Assembly (NCBI RefSeq): GCF_011578285.1
Contig: NZ_CP049916.1
Span: 992,001 to 1,056,000 of the forward strand
Length of the DNA: 64,000 nucleotides
Source: Acinetobacter lanii
Lineage (GTDB): Bacteria > Pseudomonadota > Gammaproteobacteria > Pseudomonadales > Moraxellaceae
Reading direction: 5' to 3'
In this document: piece by piece, positions 1 to 10,901 of the stretch
How the letters are laid out: each line of letters opens with the position of its first letter
Position numbering within the stretch: position 1 is the first letter of the stretch
Position numbers and translations under genes: made by a program
The notes under the pieces: model-generated
Told to the model about the DNA's origin: nothing
What the model saw: only the letters and a program-made list of their open reading frames with translations
Database searches by the model: none

Positions 1-3
1 TTG

Positions 4-1038
4 TCACACCTTTCTCCAATGAATGGTTTTTCCGGCATATAAAGGAATAATTTTTTCACCATCCAAGTAGTCGAAACTTTCAGGGATGATTTGGTCTTCT
101 TTCACCAAAGTAATGGTATTGGTATTACGAGGAAGACCATAGAAGTCAGCACCAAAGTGGCTTGCGAAGCCCTCGAGGCGCTCAATTTTGCCGACTTGAT
201 CAAATGCTTGGGCATACAGCTCAATAGCGGTAGGCGCACTATAACATCCTGCACAGCCACATGCATTTTCTTTAGCATTTTTTGAGTGTGGTGCGCTGTC
301 TGTGCCTAAGAAAAACTTCGGATTTCCACTCGTTGCCACTTCAAGCAGGGTTTGCTGATGGGTTTGACGCTTTAAAATCGGTAAGCAATAGAAATGAGGC
401 TTGACGCCACCGACCAACATATCATTACGATTGAACAATAAATGTTGCGGGGTAATGGTCGCTGCAACATTACGGTCTTGTTCTAAGACAAAATGTGCTG
501 CTTCACTGGTGGTGATATGTTCAAGCACGAGTTTTAATTTAGGAAATTGTTTTAGCAGTGGAGCTAAGACTTCATCTAAGAAACGTTTTTCACGGTCAAA
601 AATATCGACATGGTTGTGAGTGACTTCACCGTGTAACAGTAGCGGTACTTGATGCTCTTCAAGTTGTTCGATCACGCCATACACTTTAGAAATGTCACTG
701 ACACCGTTGTCTGAGTTGGTCGTCGCACCGGCAGGATAAAGCTTAATGGCATTGACGAATTCAGATTCTTTAATCTTACGCACTTCATCAGGCGAGGTAT
801 GGTCAGTAAAGTACAGCACCATCCGTGGATCAAAATTTAAATTTTCTGGAACATGCGCCATGATGCGATCACGATAGGCATTGGCTTCTTCAACCGTTTT
901 TACTGGCGGTACAGTATTGGGCATACAAATCGCGCGGGAAAACTGTTTCGCTAAATCAGGCACAGTGCGCTCTAAAGCCAAACCATCACGTAAATGTGCA
1001 TGCCAATCATCAGGTTGAAGCAAAGTAATCGTATTCAA
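4..1038 (-). CDS. pyrC: Dihydroorotase
   Basis: A 344-residue protein of the PyrC class of dihydroorotases, which close N-carbamoyl-L-aspartate to dihydroorotate in de novo pyrimidine synthesis in the cytoplasm. The N-terminal [10 protein letters not shown] carries the zinc-binding HxH pair. [17 protein letters not shown] near residue 100 holds the lysine that is carboxylated to bridge the two zincs. LLLHGEV and LEHITT supply the later histidines, and GTDSAPH the catalytic aspartate. Length matches the E. coli enzyme (about 348). The whole gene is present, its stop codon lying at the left edge. It is transcribed away from the diguanylate cyclase gene at 1472, with a 430-base divergent gap. 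The identification is firm. Confidence 0.97.
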   Translation of the reverse strand: MNTITLLQPDDWHAHLRDGLALERTVPDLAKQFSRAICMPNTVPPVKTVEEANAYRDRIMAHVPENLNFDPRMVLYFTDHTSPDEVRKIKESEFVNAIKLYPAGATTNSDNGVSDISKVYGVIEQLEEHQVPLLLHGEVTHNHVDIFDREKRFLDEVLAPLLKQFPKLKLVLEHITTSEAAHFVLEQDRNVAATITPQHLLFNRNDMLVGGVKPHFYCLPILKRQTHQQTLLEVATSGNPKFFLGTDSAPHSKNAKENACGCAGCYSAPTAIELYAQAFDQVGKIERLEGFASHFGADFYGLPRNTNTITLVKEDQIIPESFDYLDGEKIIPLYAGKTIHWRKV

Positions 1039-1471
1039 GGCAGTTCCTGACTAAAAAATAAAACAAATGATAATCGAAATAGCCCTGAAATGATAACCTC
1101 AATTTAACTTAAAGCATTGGTATTAAGTGATTTAAAACAGATTCATAGATTTATTGAGCACAATAATCTGCGTTTAAATTTGTAAATTAGATTTAAGTTG
1201 AACAATGGTTCGTTCTGACTCATTTAAAGCTCGGCTTGGAATAATTCAGAGAATAAAAAATAAGGCTTAAAATGTGATCAATGCCTATCTTGTGTGTGCT
1301 TATGCGACTAAGTCGTCTTTCATCTCATTGATAATAAAAACAAAAATGATACTCTTGAATAAGAACTAAATGCATTATACGCAATATTAAAATAAGCCAA
1401 GCCAGAATAAAGGTCGCAACAGCAAACCCAATAACAATAGCCATCACAACAATGATAGAAAGACAGCACTT
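1039..1471. other. Divergent intergenic region, pyrC / diguanylate cyclase
   Basis: A 433-base AT-rich gap between two divergent genes that must contain both promoters. I see no convincing dyad, hairpin or coding sequence. The open frame on the minus strand across 1325-1546 overlaps the start of the downstream gene and has no recognisable protein features. Confidence 0.5.
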
Positions 1472-2734
1472 ATGAACACTGAAATTGATGTGAATGATCT
1501 TCAAGCCCAGAAACAACAGTTTTCCGAATTGTTGATTCTTCAACAAAATCGGGTGCTTTCAGTGTTTACTGAGAGTTTAGAACATGAATTTTGGCGCGAG
1601 CGCGAAAAACGTTTTATTGCATTGATTCTTCGGGTGTTTGTACCGGGTTCGATTATTTTCTTTATTACTCAAATGATCAGTATGACTTCGAATTACTTCC
1701 ATACTGAACCTGAATTTCGTAATCATGACATTGTACTGATGGGCTGTTCGTCAATGGCAGGTTGGTTAGGCTTTCTTGCTTTTTATCTACTGTCTAAAAA
1801 TGAAAACTGGAATTTAAAGTTTAAAGTTGTCGCACCCATTATTTTGTGTGTGACTTTGAGTGTTGTACAAATTTCAGTGTTAATGAGTCATTCGATTTCA
1901 ATGACTTGGCGTGGAACCTTAATTATTCTACTGTCACAAATGTTGGCCTATCTGTGTACAGGAAGCCGTCCTAAATACACCTTTATTGCAGGTATGCTAT
2001 CGATTGCTGTGACTTGTGTAGGGCTTAAACTTCTCGGTGGTCATCTGTCTTTTTGGATCTTGAGCAATGTGTTGTTGCTTGGCAATTTGATGGGCTTGGC
2101 ATTGTCATTTATGACGGTATCCACTGAACGATTGCATTTTATTCAGGAGATGATCATTGGGATTGATAAACAAATCCATGAAATTTTGACCAGTCATTTT
2201 GCCAAACTGAGTAATCAAGACACACTGACTTTACTGGGAAATCGGCGTAGTTTTAATGAAGAACTGTCTCGTATTTATAACGATGCCATCGCCACCTCAC
2301 ACAGTTTTGCTCTGATTTTTATCGATGTCGATTATTTCAAACTGTATAACGACACTTATGGTCATCAAGAAGGAGATTTTGTCTTGGTCAGGGTGGCACA
2401 AACCTTATTGCGTCATATTGGGGAAAAGGATTCGGCGATTCGTTATGGCGGTGAAGAGTTTATTATTTTACTCAACCACACCAGTTATGATGAAGCTGCA
2501 CAAGTGGCTGAAGATATTTTGCAAGATATTCGAGATCAGAACATTCCACACTGCGCCTCAAAAATTCATGACTATCTCACGGTGAGTATTGGACTGAGTT
2601 TATTTTCAGGTGAAGAGGGGATTGCTGAAAGTGGTTTACTCAAATTGGCTGATGATGCTTTGTATCAAGCGAAGAATAATGGACGCGATCAAAAAGTGAT
2701 ATTCACTCCAGATTTAAATCAGTCACAGGTTTGA
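1472..2734 (+). CDS. Membrane-anchored diguanylate cyclase (GGDEF), copy 1
   Basis: A 420-residue predicted diguanylate cyclase, making cyclic di-GMP from two GTP at the inner membrane. Residues 1-45 are a charged, probably coiled-coil helix (LQAQKQQFSELL, HEFWREREKRF). About six hydrophobic helices follow between roughly residues 47 and 215, then a GGDEF domain at about 247-412. The active-site motif is intact as RYGGEEF (GGEEF at 326-330), and the Mg-binding FIDVDYFKLYND is present. The inhibitory RxxD site is absent: the equivalent residues read GEKD. The start ATG has a GAAAGA stretch 10 bases upstream. It is closely related along its whole length to the protein at 3383-4630, and a decayed third copy lies between them. 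The membrane sensor is not one I can name. Confidence 0.9.
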   Translation: MNTEIDVNDLQAQKQQFSELLILQQNRVLSVFTESLEHEFWREREKRFIALILRVFVPGSIIFFITQMISMTSNYFHTEPEFRNHDIVLMGCSSMAGWLGFLAFYLLSKNENWNLKFKVVAPIILCVTLSVVQISVLMSHSISMTWRGTLIILLSQMLAYLCTGSRPKYTFIAGMLSIAVTCVGLKLLGGHLSFWILSNVLLLGNLMGLALSFMTVSTERLHFIQEMIIGIDKQIHEILTSHFAKLSNQDTLTLLGNRRSFNEELSRIYNDAIATSHSFALIFIDVDYFKLYNDTYGHQEGDFVLVRVAQTLLRHIGEKDSAIRYGGEEFIILLNHTSYDEAAQVAEDILQDIRDQNIPHCASKIHDYLTVSIGLSLFSGEEGIAESGLLKLADDALYQAKNNGRDQKVIFTPDLNQSQV

Positions 2735-2746
2735 TTTTAAAGGTAA

Positions 2747-2765
2747 TGCTCTGTTTAATAGAGCA
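2747..2765 (+). terminator. Weak hairpin after diguanylate cyclase copy 1
   Basis: TGCTCT at 2747-2752 pairs with AGAGCA at 2760-2765 shortly after the stop codon. There is no clear T-run, so termination here is uncertain. Confidence 0.35.
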
Positions 2766-2919
2766 TAAAAATCAGAATTAATGAGATAAATATAACCCAA
2801 ATGATGCTTACGATTGCTGAATTAATCTTCTGAATTTGCTAGATAAGTGCTAATCTAAGACTCGGTTTAAAATTAAACAATTAAATGAAAAGTGAATAAT
2901 TTTAAAATAGCACTATAAG

Positions 2920-3106
2920 ATGATGAAATGAGATGCGGATATCGATGCATTACCACAGCTGAAGAATCATATCGAAGGATTGTTAGAAAAACAAAGCCTT
3001 CATCTATACCTATATTTTAAAACTGGCTGATCAAGCGCTGTATATGGCCAAAGAATAGGATAGAGATCGTTATAAACTTTTGAATATTAAAGCGCTACCC
3101 AATTAA
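2920..3106 (+). pseudogene. Relic of a third diguanylate cyclase gene (internal deletion)
   Basis: This 187-base stretch keeps only the two ends of a gene like its neighbours. ATGATGAAA at 2920 is followed by a stop, then frame 2932 reads DADIDALPQLKNHIEGLLEK, which matches the N-terminus of the copy at 3383 (ELDIDQLQQKKSEIEQLLEK). From 3014 a different frame reads ILKLADQALYMAKE, stop, DRDRYKLLNI, matching that protein's C-terminus (ILKRADQALYMAKAEGRDRC). Everything between, about 350 codons including the membrane region and the GGEEF site, is gone. In-frame stops at 2929 and 3056 show further decay. The array was therefore once three tandem copies. Confidence 0.85.
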
Positions 3107-3382
3107 ATTTAAAATTGACTTGACCCCTATACAATTATGGTTGTTCGATGGGAGCTCAGTCATTGCAATGCTCAGATCAATTTGAGTTTAGCTTTAATTT
3201 TTTAAAGTTGATTTTCACCCCATATGACCCATGTTTAGAAATACTACCAATTCTCTTTAATAGTATTTAAATAGTTGTTTATCAATATATTTATTTTTAT
3301 TTTGAGATTTAAGTGCTACTCTTTTAATCAGGATTAAACTCTAAAGCATTAAAAAAACAAAGGCACAAGTCGTGTATTGAAT
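3107..3382. other. AT-rich spacer before diguanylate cyclase copy 2
   Basis: Together with the relic this forms a gap of about 650 bases without an intact gene. This part presumably holds the promoter of the downstream gene. I see no clear dyad or hairpin. Confidence 0.4.
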
Positions 3383-4630
3383 ATGAAAATTGAACTGGAT
3401 ATTGATCAGTTACAGCAAAAAAAATCAGAGATTGAGCAGCTTTTAGAGAAGCAAAAGCGTATTTTAAGCACGAAATTTGAACTTGAACTAGAGCAGCAAT
3501 TTTGGCGGGATCGTGAAGAGCAATTGATCAAAATGCTGCAACGTGCCTATCTTCCGGTTTTGGCAGTTTTTTTTATTTTCATGTGTGTCAGTTTGACACT
3601 GAACTATTTAAGTGCCACGGAAGAATTTCGTAATCACGATTTCTCACGTAACTTTATTTCCTTTGGCTCAAGTTGGATCACGCTGATCGTTCTTTTTGTG
3701 ATGGCAAAAAAAGAGCAGTGGAATTATTTATATATGCCGGTCAATGCATTTGCGATTTGCTTTGCACTCACCGTCAATCTCTCTATCCAGTTGACCATGT
3801 TGTCTTTGCCTGTGATTTGGCGTGGCACCATCGTCATGGCATTGGCCATTATCTTTGTGTATTTATGTTCAGGGCTTAGACCGAAAGTGGCTTTTTACAG
3901 CAGTATGCTTTCAGTGATATTGACCCTAATTTATCTGAAAATTGTCAATGCCAATGTCCCAATGTGGGTGGTGACCAATACTTTATTGTTGCCGAACTTA
4001 GTTGGACTGGCTTTGGCTATCTTGAGTATTTCAACCGAACGGATTCGATTTTTACAATCGATTATTATTGAATACGACAAACTAATTTATTCACGCTTAA
4101 ATCAGCATTTTATTCATCTGAGCCATCAAGACACTTTAACGTTATTGGGCAATCGACGAGGCTTTGAACAGAATCTGAGTAATGCGATTGAATATAGTCA
4201 AGCCACAGCACAGAATTTTGCAATTCTGTTTATCGATGTCGATTACTTTAAACTGTATAACGATCGTTATGGGCATGATCAAGGTGATCAGGCTTTAATT
4301 AAAGTGGCACAAACTTTATTAAGACATATTCATGAGCAGGACACCGCGATCCGATTCGGTGGCGAAGAGTTTGTTCTATTATTAAAAAATATTCAGCTCT
4401 CACAAGCTGAAAAAGTCGCTGAAGCAATTTTAAATGATATTCGTGAACAGAAAATTGAGCATTTAAGTTCTACAATTTGTGATCATTTGACGGTAAGTAT
4501 TGGTTTGACGCTCTATCAGGGTGAAGTGAATATTCAATATCCGGATATTTTAAAACGTGCAGATCAGGCATTATATATGGCCAAAGCAGAGGGTCGTGAT
4601 CGTTGTCAGATTTTAAATATGACTCAATAG
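3383..4630 (+). CDS. Membrane-anchored diguanylate cyclase (GGDEF), copy 2
   Basis: A 415-residue paralogue of the protein at 1472-2734 with the same plan: an N-terminal coiled-coil-like helix (LQQKKSEIEQLLEKQKRIL), about six membrane helices, and a GGDEF domain with an intact FGGEEF motif (GGEEF at 326-330, the same position as in copy 1). It should synthesise cyclic di-GMP. The RxxD product-inhibition site is again missing (HEQD in its place), so both copies may escape that feedback. I chose ATG at 3383 because its N-terminus lines up with copy 1. A TTG two codons upstream is possible, since the AAAGG at about 3358-3364 lies nearer to it. A strong terminator follows at 4721. Confidence 0.9.
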   Translation: MKIELDIDQLQQKKSEIEQLLEKQKRILSTKFELELEQQFWRDREEQLIKMLQRAYLPVLAVFFIFMCVSLTLNYLSATEEFRNHDFSRNFISFGSSWITLIVLFVMAKKEQWNYLYMPVNAFAICFALTVNLSIQLTMLSLPVIWRGTIVMALAIIFVYLCSGLRPKVAFYSSMLSVILTLIYLKIVNANVPMWVVTNTLLLPNLVGLALAILSISTERIRFLQSIIIEYDKLIYSRLNQHFIHLSHQDTLTLLGNRRGFEQNLSNAIEYSQATAQNFAILFIDVDYFKLYNDRYGHDQGDQALIKVAQTLLRHIHEQDTAIRFGGEEFVLLLKNIQLSQAEKVAEAILNDIREQKIEHLSSTICDHLTVSIGLTLYQGEVNIQYPDILKRADQALYMAKAEGRDRCQILNMTQ

Positions 4631-4720
4631 GTCATAAAGAATCAAAGTGAATATCGAGATCAATAATAAGGTTGCGATCAATACTTGATCGATAAAGTGT
4701 GAACATAACCAAGCAGCAAT

Positions 4721-4750
4721 AAAAAACCGCGCCCTAAGCGCGGTTTTTTT
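4721..4750. terminator. Bidirectional terminator, diguanylate cyclase / argG
   Basis: An inverted repeat CCGCGCcctaaGCGCGG is flanked by A6 on the left and T7 on the right, between two convergent genes. It should stop transcription in both directions. Confidence 0.93.
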
Positions 4751-4781
4751 GACTGAACCGAATTTAAAAAATTTTCAAAAC

Positions 4782-6125
<1,344 letters not shown>

Positions 6126-6147
6126 TCATCCTAACGATTTTGAATAA

Positions 6148-6195
6148 TAGGCACCTAAGTGGTGACCTAGGAGAAGATATATAGCTCTGATTGTA
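6148..6195 (-). promoter_or_regulatory. argG promoter -10 and leader hairpin
   Basis: On the minus strand an extended -10, TGCTACAAT, ends at 6190 with no good -35 element at normal spacing. Between it and the start codon, TAGGCACC (6148-6155) faces GGTGACCTA (6161-6169), an imperfect hairpin with one bulged base. It would sit in the mRNA leader about 25 bases before the ATG. Its function is unknown. Confidence 0.4.
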
Positions 6196-6656
6196 GCACT
6201 ATTCATAGAAATTTTTTTTCAAAAAATGAGACCAATAATAAAATTAATGGCTTTGCCAATCATATTTGCACTTTCCATAAACAGACGCGCCTTGCGATAT
6301 GCGTGTTATTGAATCCTGACAGGGCTTGGCTTGCGACCTCAAAATTTTTAGAGGCAATCACAGATCCATAGAACAGTGATAAATCTCAGGATTTTAAACG
6401 GCGCCAGCCGATATACGCACTGCAATCTGCTTCGATTTTTGATTACAGCACAAATAAGACGATCTACATTGAGTTTAAGTACGCCTCGATAAATAGTAAA
6501 AGTGAAGTCGATAGCGCAGCTAATTAAAGAAAGATTTTTAGGATTAAGACTAAAGTTTTAAATTTTAAATTTTGATGAAAATGTATTCGATATTGTTTCA
6601 TTTTAGAGAAAAATCAAGTGGTTTGGTCTAAATAATCACCAATACACCCTCTTTAT
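6196..6656. other. Non-coding stretch between argG and the lldP operators
   Basis: About 460 bases without a supportable gene. The argG promoter probably begins here. I see no repeat or hairpin strong enough to list. Confidence 0.4.
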
Positions 6657-6671
6657 ATTGGTCATACCAAT
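6657..6671. promoter_or_regulatory. Upstream LldR operator
   Basis: The palindrome ATTGGTCATACCAAT has the TTGGT-n3-ACCAA core bound by FadR-family GntR regulators such as LldR and PdhR. An identical copy lies exactly 105 bases downstream. That the LldR protein encoded at 8514 is the ligand is inferred. Confidence 0.85.
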
Positions 6672-6761
6672 TTTGCTAATAAAATTAATAGTTGCAGTTT
6701 ATTTCATCTATATTTAGCATTGTCTGCCATAAGAGGGTGGTATTGGTCTGATTAATTTTAT

Positions 6762-6776
6762 ATTGGTCATACCAAT
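6762..6776. promoter_or_regulatory. Downstream LldR operator
   Basis: A second perfect copy of ATTGGTCATACCAAT, 55 bases before the lldP start codon. A related half-site, TATTGGTCTGATTAA, lies at about 6741-6755. Two sites flanking the probable promoter recall the two-operator arrangement of E. coli lldPRD. Confidence 0.85.
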
Positions 6777-6831
6777 ATGGAAAATATGACGAGGCGCGCA
6801 AAGTTCGGCTGAGCATTTCAAGGAGTAGATA

Positions 6832-8493
6832 ATGCTTCAACAGTGGCAACAAATTTACGATCCGATGGGGAACATTTGGCTTTCAAGTGCAATTGCTTTG
6901 ATTCCAATCGTGTTCTTCTTCTTGGCACTGGCTGTATTTCGGATGAAAGGCAGTGTGGCAGGCACCATCACCGTCGCATTGGCATTTTTGGTGTCGATGT
7001 TCTTGTACAAAATGCCCATCGCGATGGCAGTAGCTTCGATGATCTATGGCTTCTTCTACGGATTGTGGCCAATTGCTTGGATCATCATTGGTGCGGTGTT
7101 CCTATACAAAATTTCGGTTAAAACGGGGCAGTTTGACATTATTCGTTCCTCGATTTTGTCATTAACAGAAGACCAACGTTTACAAATGCTATTGGTAGGT
7201 TTTGCTTTTGGAACCTTCTTGGAAGGGGCGGCGGGCTTTGGTGCACCAGTCGCGATTACCGCTGCATTATTAGTGGGGTTAGGTTTTAAACCACTTTATG
7301 CAGCAGGACTTTGCCTGATCGTCAACACAGCACCTGTAGCATTCGGTGCGATGGGGATTCCCATCATTGTGGCAGGGCAAGTCTCGGGTATTGAAACCAT
7401 CCAAATTAGCCAAATGGTGGGGCGTCAATTGCCAATCATGGTGCCGATCGTATTGATTTGGATCATGGCGATTATGGACGGTTGGCGTGGTGTTAAGGAA
7501 ACATGGCCTGCAATTTTTGTCGGTGGTGGATCTTTTGCCTTAGCGCAGTTCTTAACCGCAAACTATGTCGGTCCAGAATTGCCTGATATTACCGCTGCGA
7601 TTGCTGCTTTGGTGAGTTTAACCGTGCTCTTAAAATTTTGGCAACCGAAACACATTTTCCGTTTTGAAGATGAGAAACAGGTTGATCCCCATATTGCGCT
7701 TGCTGCGCAAAAGTCATATAGCGTGGGTCAAATTGTAAAAGCATGGTCACCGTTTGCGGTTTTGACAGCAATGGTGACGCTGTGGAGTATCAAAGCGTTT
7801 AAGGATCTATTTGCCAAAGATGGGGCACTGCATGATCTTGTGATCTCGATCAAAGTGCCATTTTTACATCAAATGATTCAAAAGTTGCCACCTGTAGTGC
7901 CTGAAATTAAGGACTACGATGCGATTTATAAATTTGATTGGTTGTCTGCAACAGGTACAGCCATCATGATTGCGGCAGTGATTACCATCATTTATTTAAA
8001 AATGAAGCCAAAAGATGCTGTTGTGACCTTTGTGGAAACGGTGAATGAGCTGAAAACGCCGATTTACTCGATTGGTATGGTATTGGCATTTGCCTTTATT
8101 GCGAACTATTCGGGTTTATCAGCAACTTTGGCATTGGCTTTGGCCCATACGGGGCAAGCATTTACTTTCTTCTCGCCGTTCTTGGGCTGGGTTGGGGTGT
8201 TCTTAACCGGTTCAGATACCTCTGCCAATGCTTTGTTCTCGGCATTGCAAGCGACGACTGCACAGCAAATTGGTGTACCTGAAGTGCTCTTGGTCGCAGC
8301 CAATACCAGTGGTGGTGTCACGGGTAAAATGATTTCACCGCAATCGATTGCAATTGCTTGTGCAGCAGTGGGATTGGTGGGTAAAGAGTCTGATTTGTTC
8401 CGCTTTACGGTAAAACACAGTATTACCTTTACTGTGATGATTGGTATCATCATTACCCTACAAGCTTATGTGTTCCCGTGGATGATTCCATAA
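6832..8493 (+). CDS. lldP: L-lactate permease
   Basis: A 553-residue inner-membrane transporter of the LctP family that imports lactate with protons. It is almost entirely hydrophobic, with about a dozen or more membrane segments. Recognisable family segments are [19 protein letters not shown] near residue 128, [38 protein letters not shown] near residue 463 and [19 protein letters not shown]. An excellent ribosome binding site (AAGGAG) precedes the ATG. It is the first gene of the lactate operon, followed after 20 bases by its regulator. The two operators upstream suggest lactate induction through LldR. Confidence 0.96.
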   Translation: MLQQWQQIYDPMGNIWLSSAIALIPIVFFFLALAVFRMKGSVAGTITVALAFLVSMFLYKMPIAMAVASMIYGFFYGLWPIAWIIIGAVFLYKISVKTGQFDIIRSSILSLTEDQRLQMLLVGFAFGTFLEGAAGFGAPVAITAALLVGLGFKPLYAAGLCLIVNTAPVAFGAMGIPIIVAGQVSGIETIQISQMVGRQLPIMVPIVLIWIMAIMDGWRGVKETWPAIFVGGGSFALAQFLTANYVGPELPDITAAIAALVSLTVLLKFWQPKHIFRFEDEKQVDPHIALAAQKSYSVGQIVKAWSPFAVLTAMVTLWSIKAFKDLFAKDGALHDLVISIKVPFLHQMIQKLPPVVPEIKDYDAIYKFDWLSATGTAIMIAAVITIIYLKMKPKDAVVTFVETVNELKTPIYSIGMVLAFAFIANYSGLSATLALALAHTGQAFTFFSPFLGWVGVFLTGSDTSANALFSALQATTAQQIGVPEVLLVAANTSGGVTGKMISPQSIAIACAAVGLVGKESDLFRFTVKHSITFTVMIGIIITLQAYVFPWMIP

Positions 8494-8513
8494 TCTCGGG
8501 TCAAGGAAAAGAA

Positions 8514-9257
8514 ATGAAAGTCTCCGACAAAGTGGTACAACGCTTACGTATATTGATTGAACAAAACAATATGCAAGTCGGAGCGCGTTTGCCAGCAGAA
8601 CGTAAACTGTGTGAGGAACTCGGTGTTTCTCGCAGCTCTTTGCGCGAGGCGATTCAGCAGTTGGTGGCTGCAGGGGTCTTAGTGAGTAAAGTCGGCGCAG
8701 GCAATTATTTACAGCAGTTGCCTGCCAATTGGTCGCAAAATTTAATTGTTGAGCCATTAACGGATTTGCTGAATCAGGATCCTGAATATCGTTTTGATGT
8801 GCAAGAAGCCCGTATGGTGCTTGAAGGCGGAACAGCGTGGTATGCCGCACAGCGCGCAACACCAAATGACCTTGAAAATATTCGAAAATATTTCGAGCAG
8901 ATTAATCATTTTCAATTGATTGGAGATGATGCACAGGCTGCCATCGCTGATGCCAAATTTCATTTAGCCATTGCAGAAGCTTCGCATAATCTGGTGCTGA
9001 TCCAAATGATGCGTGGGCTATTCGACCTTTTGCAATATAACGTGATGTTGGGACGCCGTAAGGTATACACCACACCACGCCACTTTGAGCAATTGCATGA
9101 CCAACACTTTCAAGTGATGAATGCCATTGAACGCCAAGACCCAGAAGCTGCTCGAAAGGCAGTCTGTGGGCATATCGAATTTGTAGTTCAACGGGTACGT
9201 TTGATTGATGAAGAAGAAGCGCGTCGTCAACGTTCCAGTCGATTAAATAGGACATAA
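8514..9257 (+). CDS. lldR: GntR-family lactate-responsive regulator
   Basis: A 247-residue FadR-subfamily GntR regulator. A winged helix-turn-helix at about residues 5-70 (RLPAERKLCEELGVSRSSLREAIQQL) is followed by an all-helical FCD ligand domain (residues about 90-235; FHLAIAEASHNLVL carries family metal/ligand positions). I placed the start at the ATG at 8514, preceded by AAGGAAAAG. An in-frame ATG at 8478 overlaps the end of lldP and lacks a good binding site. Its place between lldP and lldD marks it as the L-lactate sensor of the operon, probably binding the ATTGGTCATACCAAT palindromes. Confidence 0.95.
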   Translation: MKVSDKVVQRLRILIEQNNMQVGARLPAERKLCEELGVSRSSLREAIQQLVAAGVLVSKVGAGNYLQQLPANWSQNLIVEPLTDLLNQDPEYRFDVQEARMVLEGGTAWYAAQRATPNDLENIRKYFEQINHFQLIGDDAQAAIADAKFHLAIAEASHNLVLIQMMRGLFDLLQYNVMLGRRKVYTTPRHFEQLHDQHFQVMNAIERQDPEAARKAVCGHIEFVVQRVRLIDEEEARRQRSSRLNRT

Positions 9258-9260
9258 CTC

Positions 9261-10412
9261 ATGATTATTTCTTCTGCAAATGACTATCGTGAAGCAGCAC
9301 GACGTCGTTTACCGCCATTTTTATTTCATTATATTGATGGTGGAGCGTATGCAGAATATACCTTAAAGCGCAATGTCGAAGATTTATCGAAAATCGCGCT
9401 GCGTCAACGTGTCTTAAATGACATGTCTCAATTGAGTTTGGAAACCAAACTCTTTGACGAGACCCTATCAATGCCTGTGGCGTTGTCACCAGTCGGATTA
9501 ACGGGGATGTATGCCCGTCGTGGTGAAGTACAAGCCGCAGTGGCAGCAGACAAGAAAGGCATTCCATTTACCTTATCGACGGTTTCTGTGTGTCCAATTG
9601 AAGAAGTCGCACCTGCCATTCAGCGTCCAATGTGGTTCCAGTTATATGTCCTGCGTGACCGTGGCTTTATGAAAAATGCTTTGGAACGTGCCAAAGCTGC
9701 AGGCTGTTCAACGTTGGTGTTCACAGTCGACATGCCGGTTCCGGGCGCACGTTACCGTGATGCGCACTCTGGTATGAGTGGTCCAAATGCCGCGATGCGT
9801 CGTTATATGCAATCTTTTACCCATCCACATTGGGCATGGAATGTTGGCTTGCATGGTCGCCCGCATGATTTGGGGAATATCTCTAAATATTTGGGTAAAC
9901 CAACAGGTTTAGAAGACTATATCGGATGGTTGGGCAATAACTTTGATCCGTCGATTTCATGGAAAGACCTCGAGTGGATTCGTGAATTCTGGGATGGTCC
10001 AATGGTGATCAAAGGAATTTTAGACCCTGAAGATGCCAAAGATGCCGTGCGTTTTGGTGCAGATGGCATCGTGGTGTCGAATCATGGTGGTCGTCAGTTG
10101 GATGGGGTTTTATCCTCTGCACGTGCACTTCCTCCGATTGCGGATGCAGTGAAAGGAGATATCAAAATCCTTGCTGACTCGGGTATTCGTAACGGTCTAG
10201 ATGTCGTACGTATGCTCGCATTGGGTGCAGATACCTGTATGCTCGGTCGTGCTTTTGTGTATGCCTTGGGTGCTGCAGGCGGTGCGGGTGTGAGTAATTT
10301 ACTTGAGCTGATTGATAAAGAAATGCGTGTAGCGATGACTTTAACGGGTGCCAAAACCATTGCTGACATTACTTCAGATTGCTTAGTACGTTTAGAAAAA
10401 GAATTGGTTTAA
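9261..10412 (+). CDS. lldD: L-lactate dehydrogenase (quinone-linked, FMN)
   Basis: A 383-residue FMN-dependent alpha-hydroxy-acid dehydrogenase that oxidises L-lactate to pyruvate and passes electrons to quinone at the inner membrane. The N-terminal [20 protein letters not shown] and the core [19 protein letters not shown] are typical. The catalytic histidine is in [10 protein letters not shown], with flavin-binding GGIRNG-like [12 protein letters not shown] after it. Length equals that of E. coli LldD (396) within a few residues. The start lies 3 bases after the lldR stop, so the two are translated from one message. Confidence 0.96.
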   Translation: MIISSANDYREAARRRLPPFLFHYIDGGAYAEYTLKRNVEDLSKIALRQRVLNDMSQLSLETKLFDETLSMPVALSPVGLTGMYARRGEVQAAVAADKKGIPFTLSTVSVCPIEEVAPAIQRPMWFQLYVLRDRGFMKNALERAKAAGCSTLVFTVDMPVPGARYRDAHSGMSGPNAAMRRYMQSFTHPHWAWNVGLHGRPHDLGNISKYLGKPTGLEDYIGWLGNNFDPSISWKDLEWIREFWDGPMVIKGILDPEDAKDAVRFGADGIVVSNHGGRQLDGVLSSARALPPIADAVKGDIKILADSGIRNGLDVVRMLALGADTCMLGRAFVYALGAAGGAGVSNLLELIDKEMRVAMTLTGAKTIADITSDCLVRLEKELV

Positions 10413-10492
10413 GCATTTAACCGCAAAGATTTAAAAGCCAAACCTAAACGATGCTGTTAATCATCTTATATCCAATTAAAATTGATCACAGA

Positions 10493-10580
10493 TTTTCCTC
10501 TCCTGTGTGGAGAGGTTTAGGGGGAGGTTTTTTAGGTTGAAACACTCTCATCCTAACCTTCTTCCAGAGGGAGAGGGGAA
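10493..10580. repeat. REP-like imperfect inverted repeat
   Basis: TTTTCCTCTCC and CCTCTCC-type arms on the left face GGGAGAGGGGAA on the right, with internal AGGTTTAGGGGGAGG facing CATCCTAACCTT. The CCTCTCC...GGTTAGG pattern is that of the short extragenic repeats found in many proteobacterial genomes. It lies between lldD and dld and could act as a partial terminator or mRNA stabiliser. Confidence 0.6.
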
Positions 10581-10659
10581 TTGCATTGATGATTAAGATT
10601 TTGGATCATTGATTATTTTTTATTTTCGAAACAACTATAGTTTTAACAGCATATATAGC

Positions 10660-10840
10660 GTGCTTATTCCTTACTTTTCTTTCGGGAAAAGTAAGCAAAA
10701 CCGTTTGTCTTTCGTTGAACTCGCGCAATAACAGTCATGAAAAAAATTTAAGTCGCAGAAATATTTTGCCTCATGATTTAGTCTGGCTCGAACAGCAACG
10801 AAAGACTGGGTTGCGTATCGAGATTTCATTTTGCTTCAAG
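10660..10840. repeat. Probable dispersed intergenic repeat
   Basis: It begins with the hairpin CTTACTTTTCtttcgGGAAAAGTAAG (about 10671-10695), of a kind that recurs between genes in many Gram-negative genomes. About 150 bases of non-coding but ORF-like sequence follow. Only one copy is in this window, so the call rests on the hairpin's resemblance to known repeats. Confidence 0.45.
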
Positions 10841-10901
10841 TTTCAAATGAATCTGAATAGATCATCATTCCAGATGGATTCAGTCATAAAGGATTTAAAC
10901 T

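Noticed and set aside
1325..1546. Open reading frame of 73 codons opposite the start of diguanylate cyclase copy 1
   Set aside because: It overlaps a real gene on the other strand. Its hydrophobic stretch alone is not evidence of a gene in AT-rich DNA.
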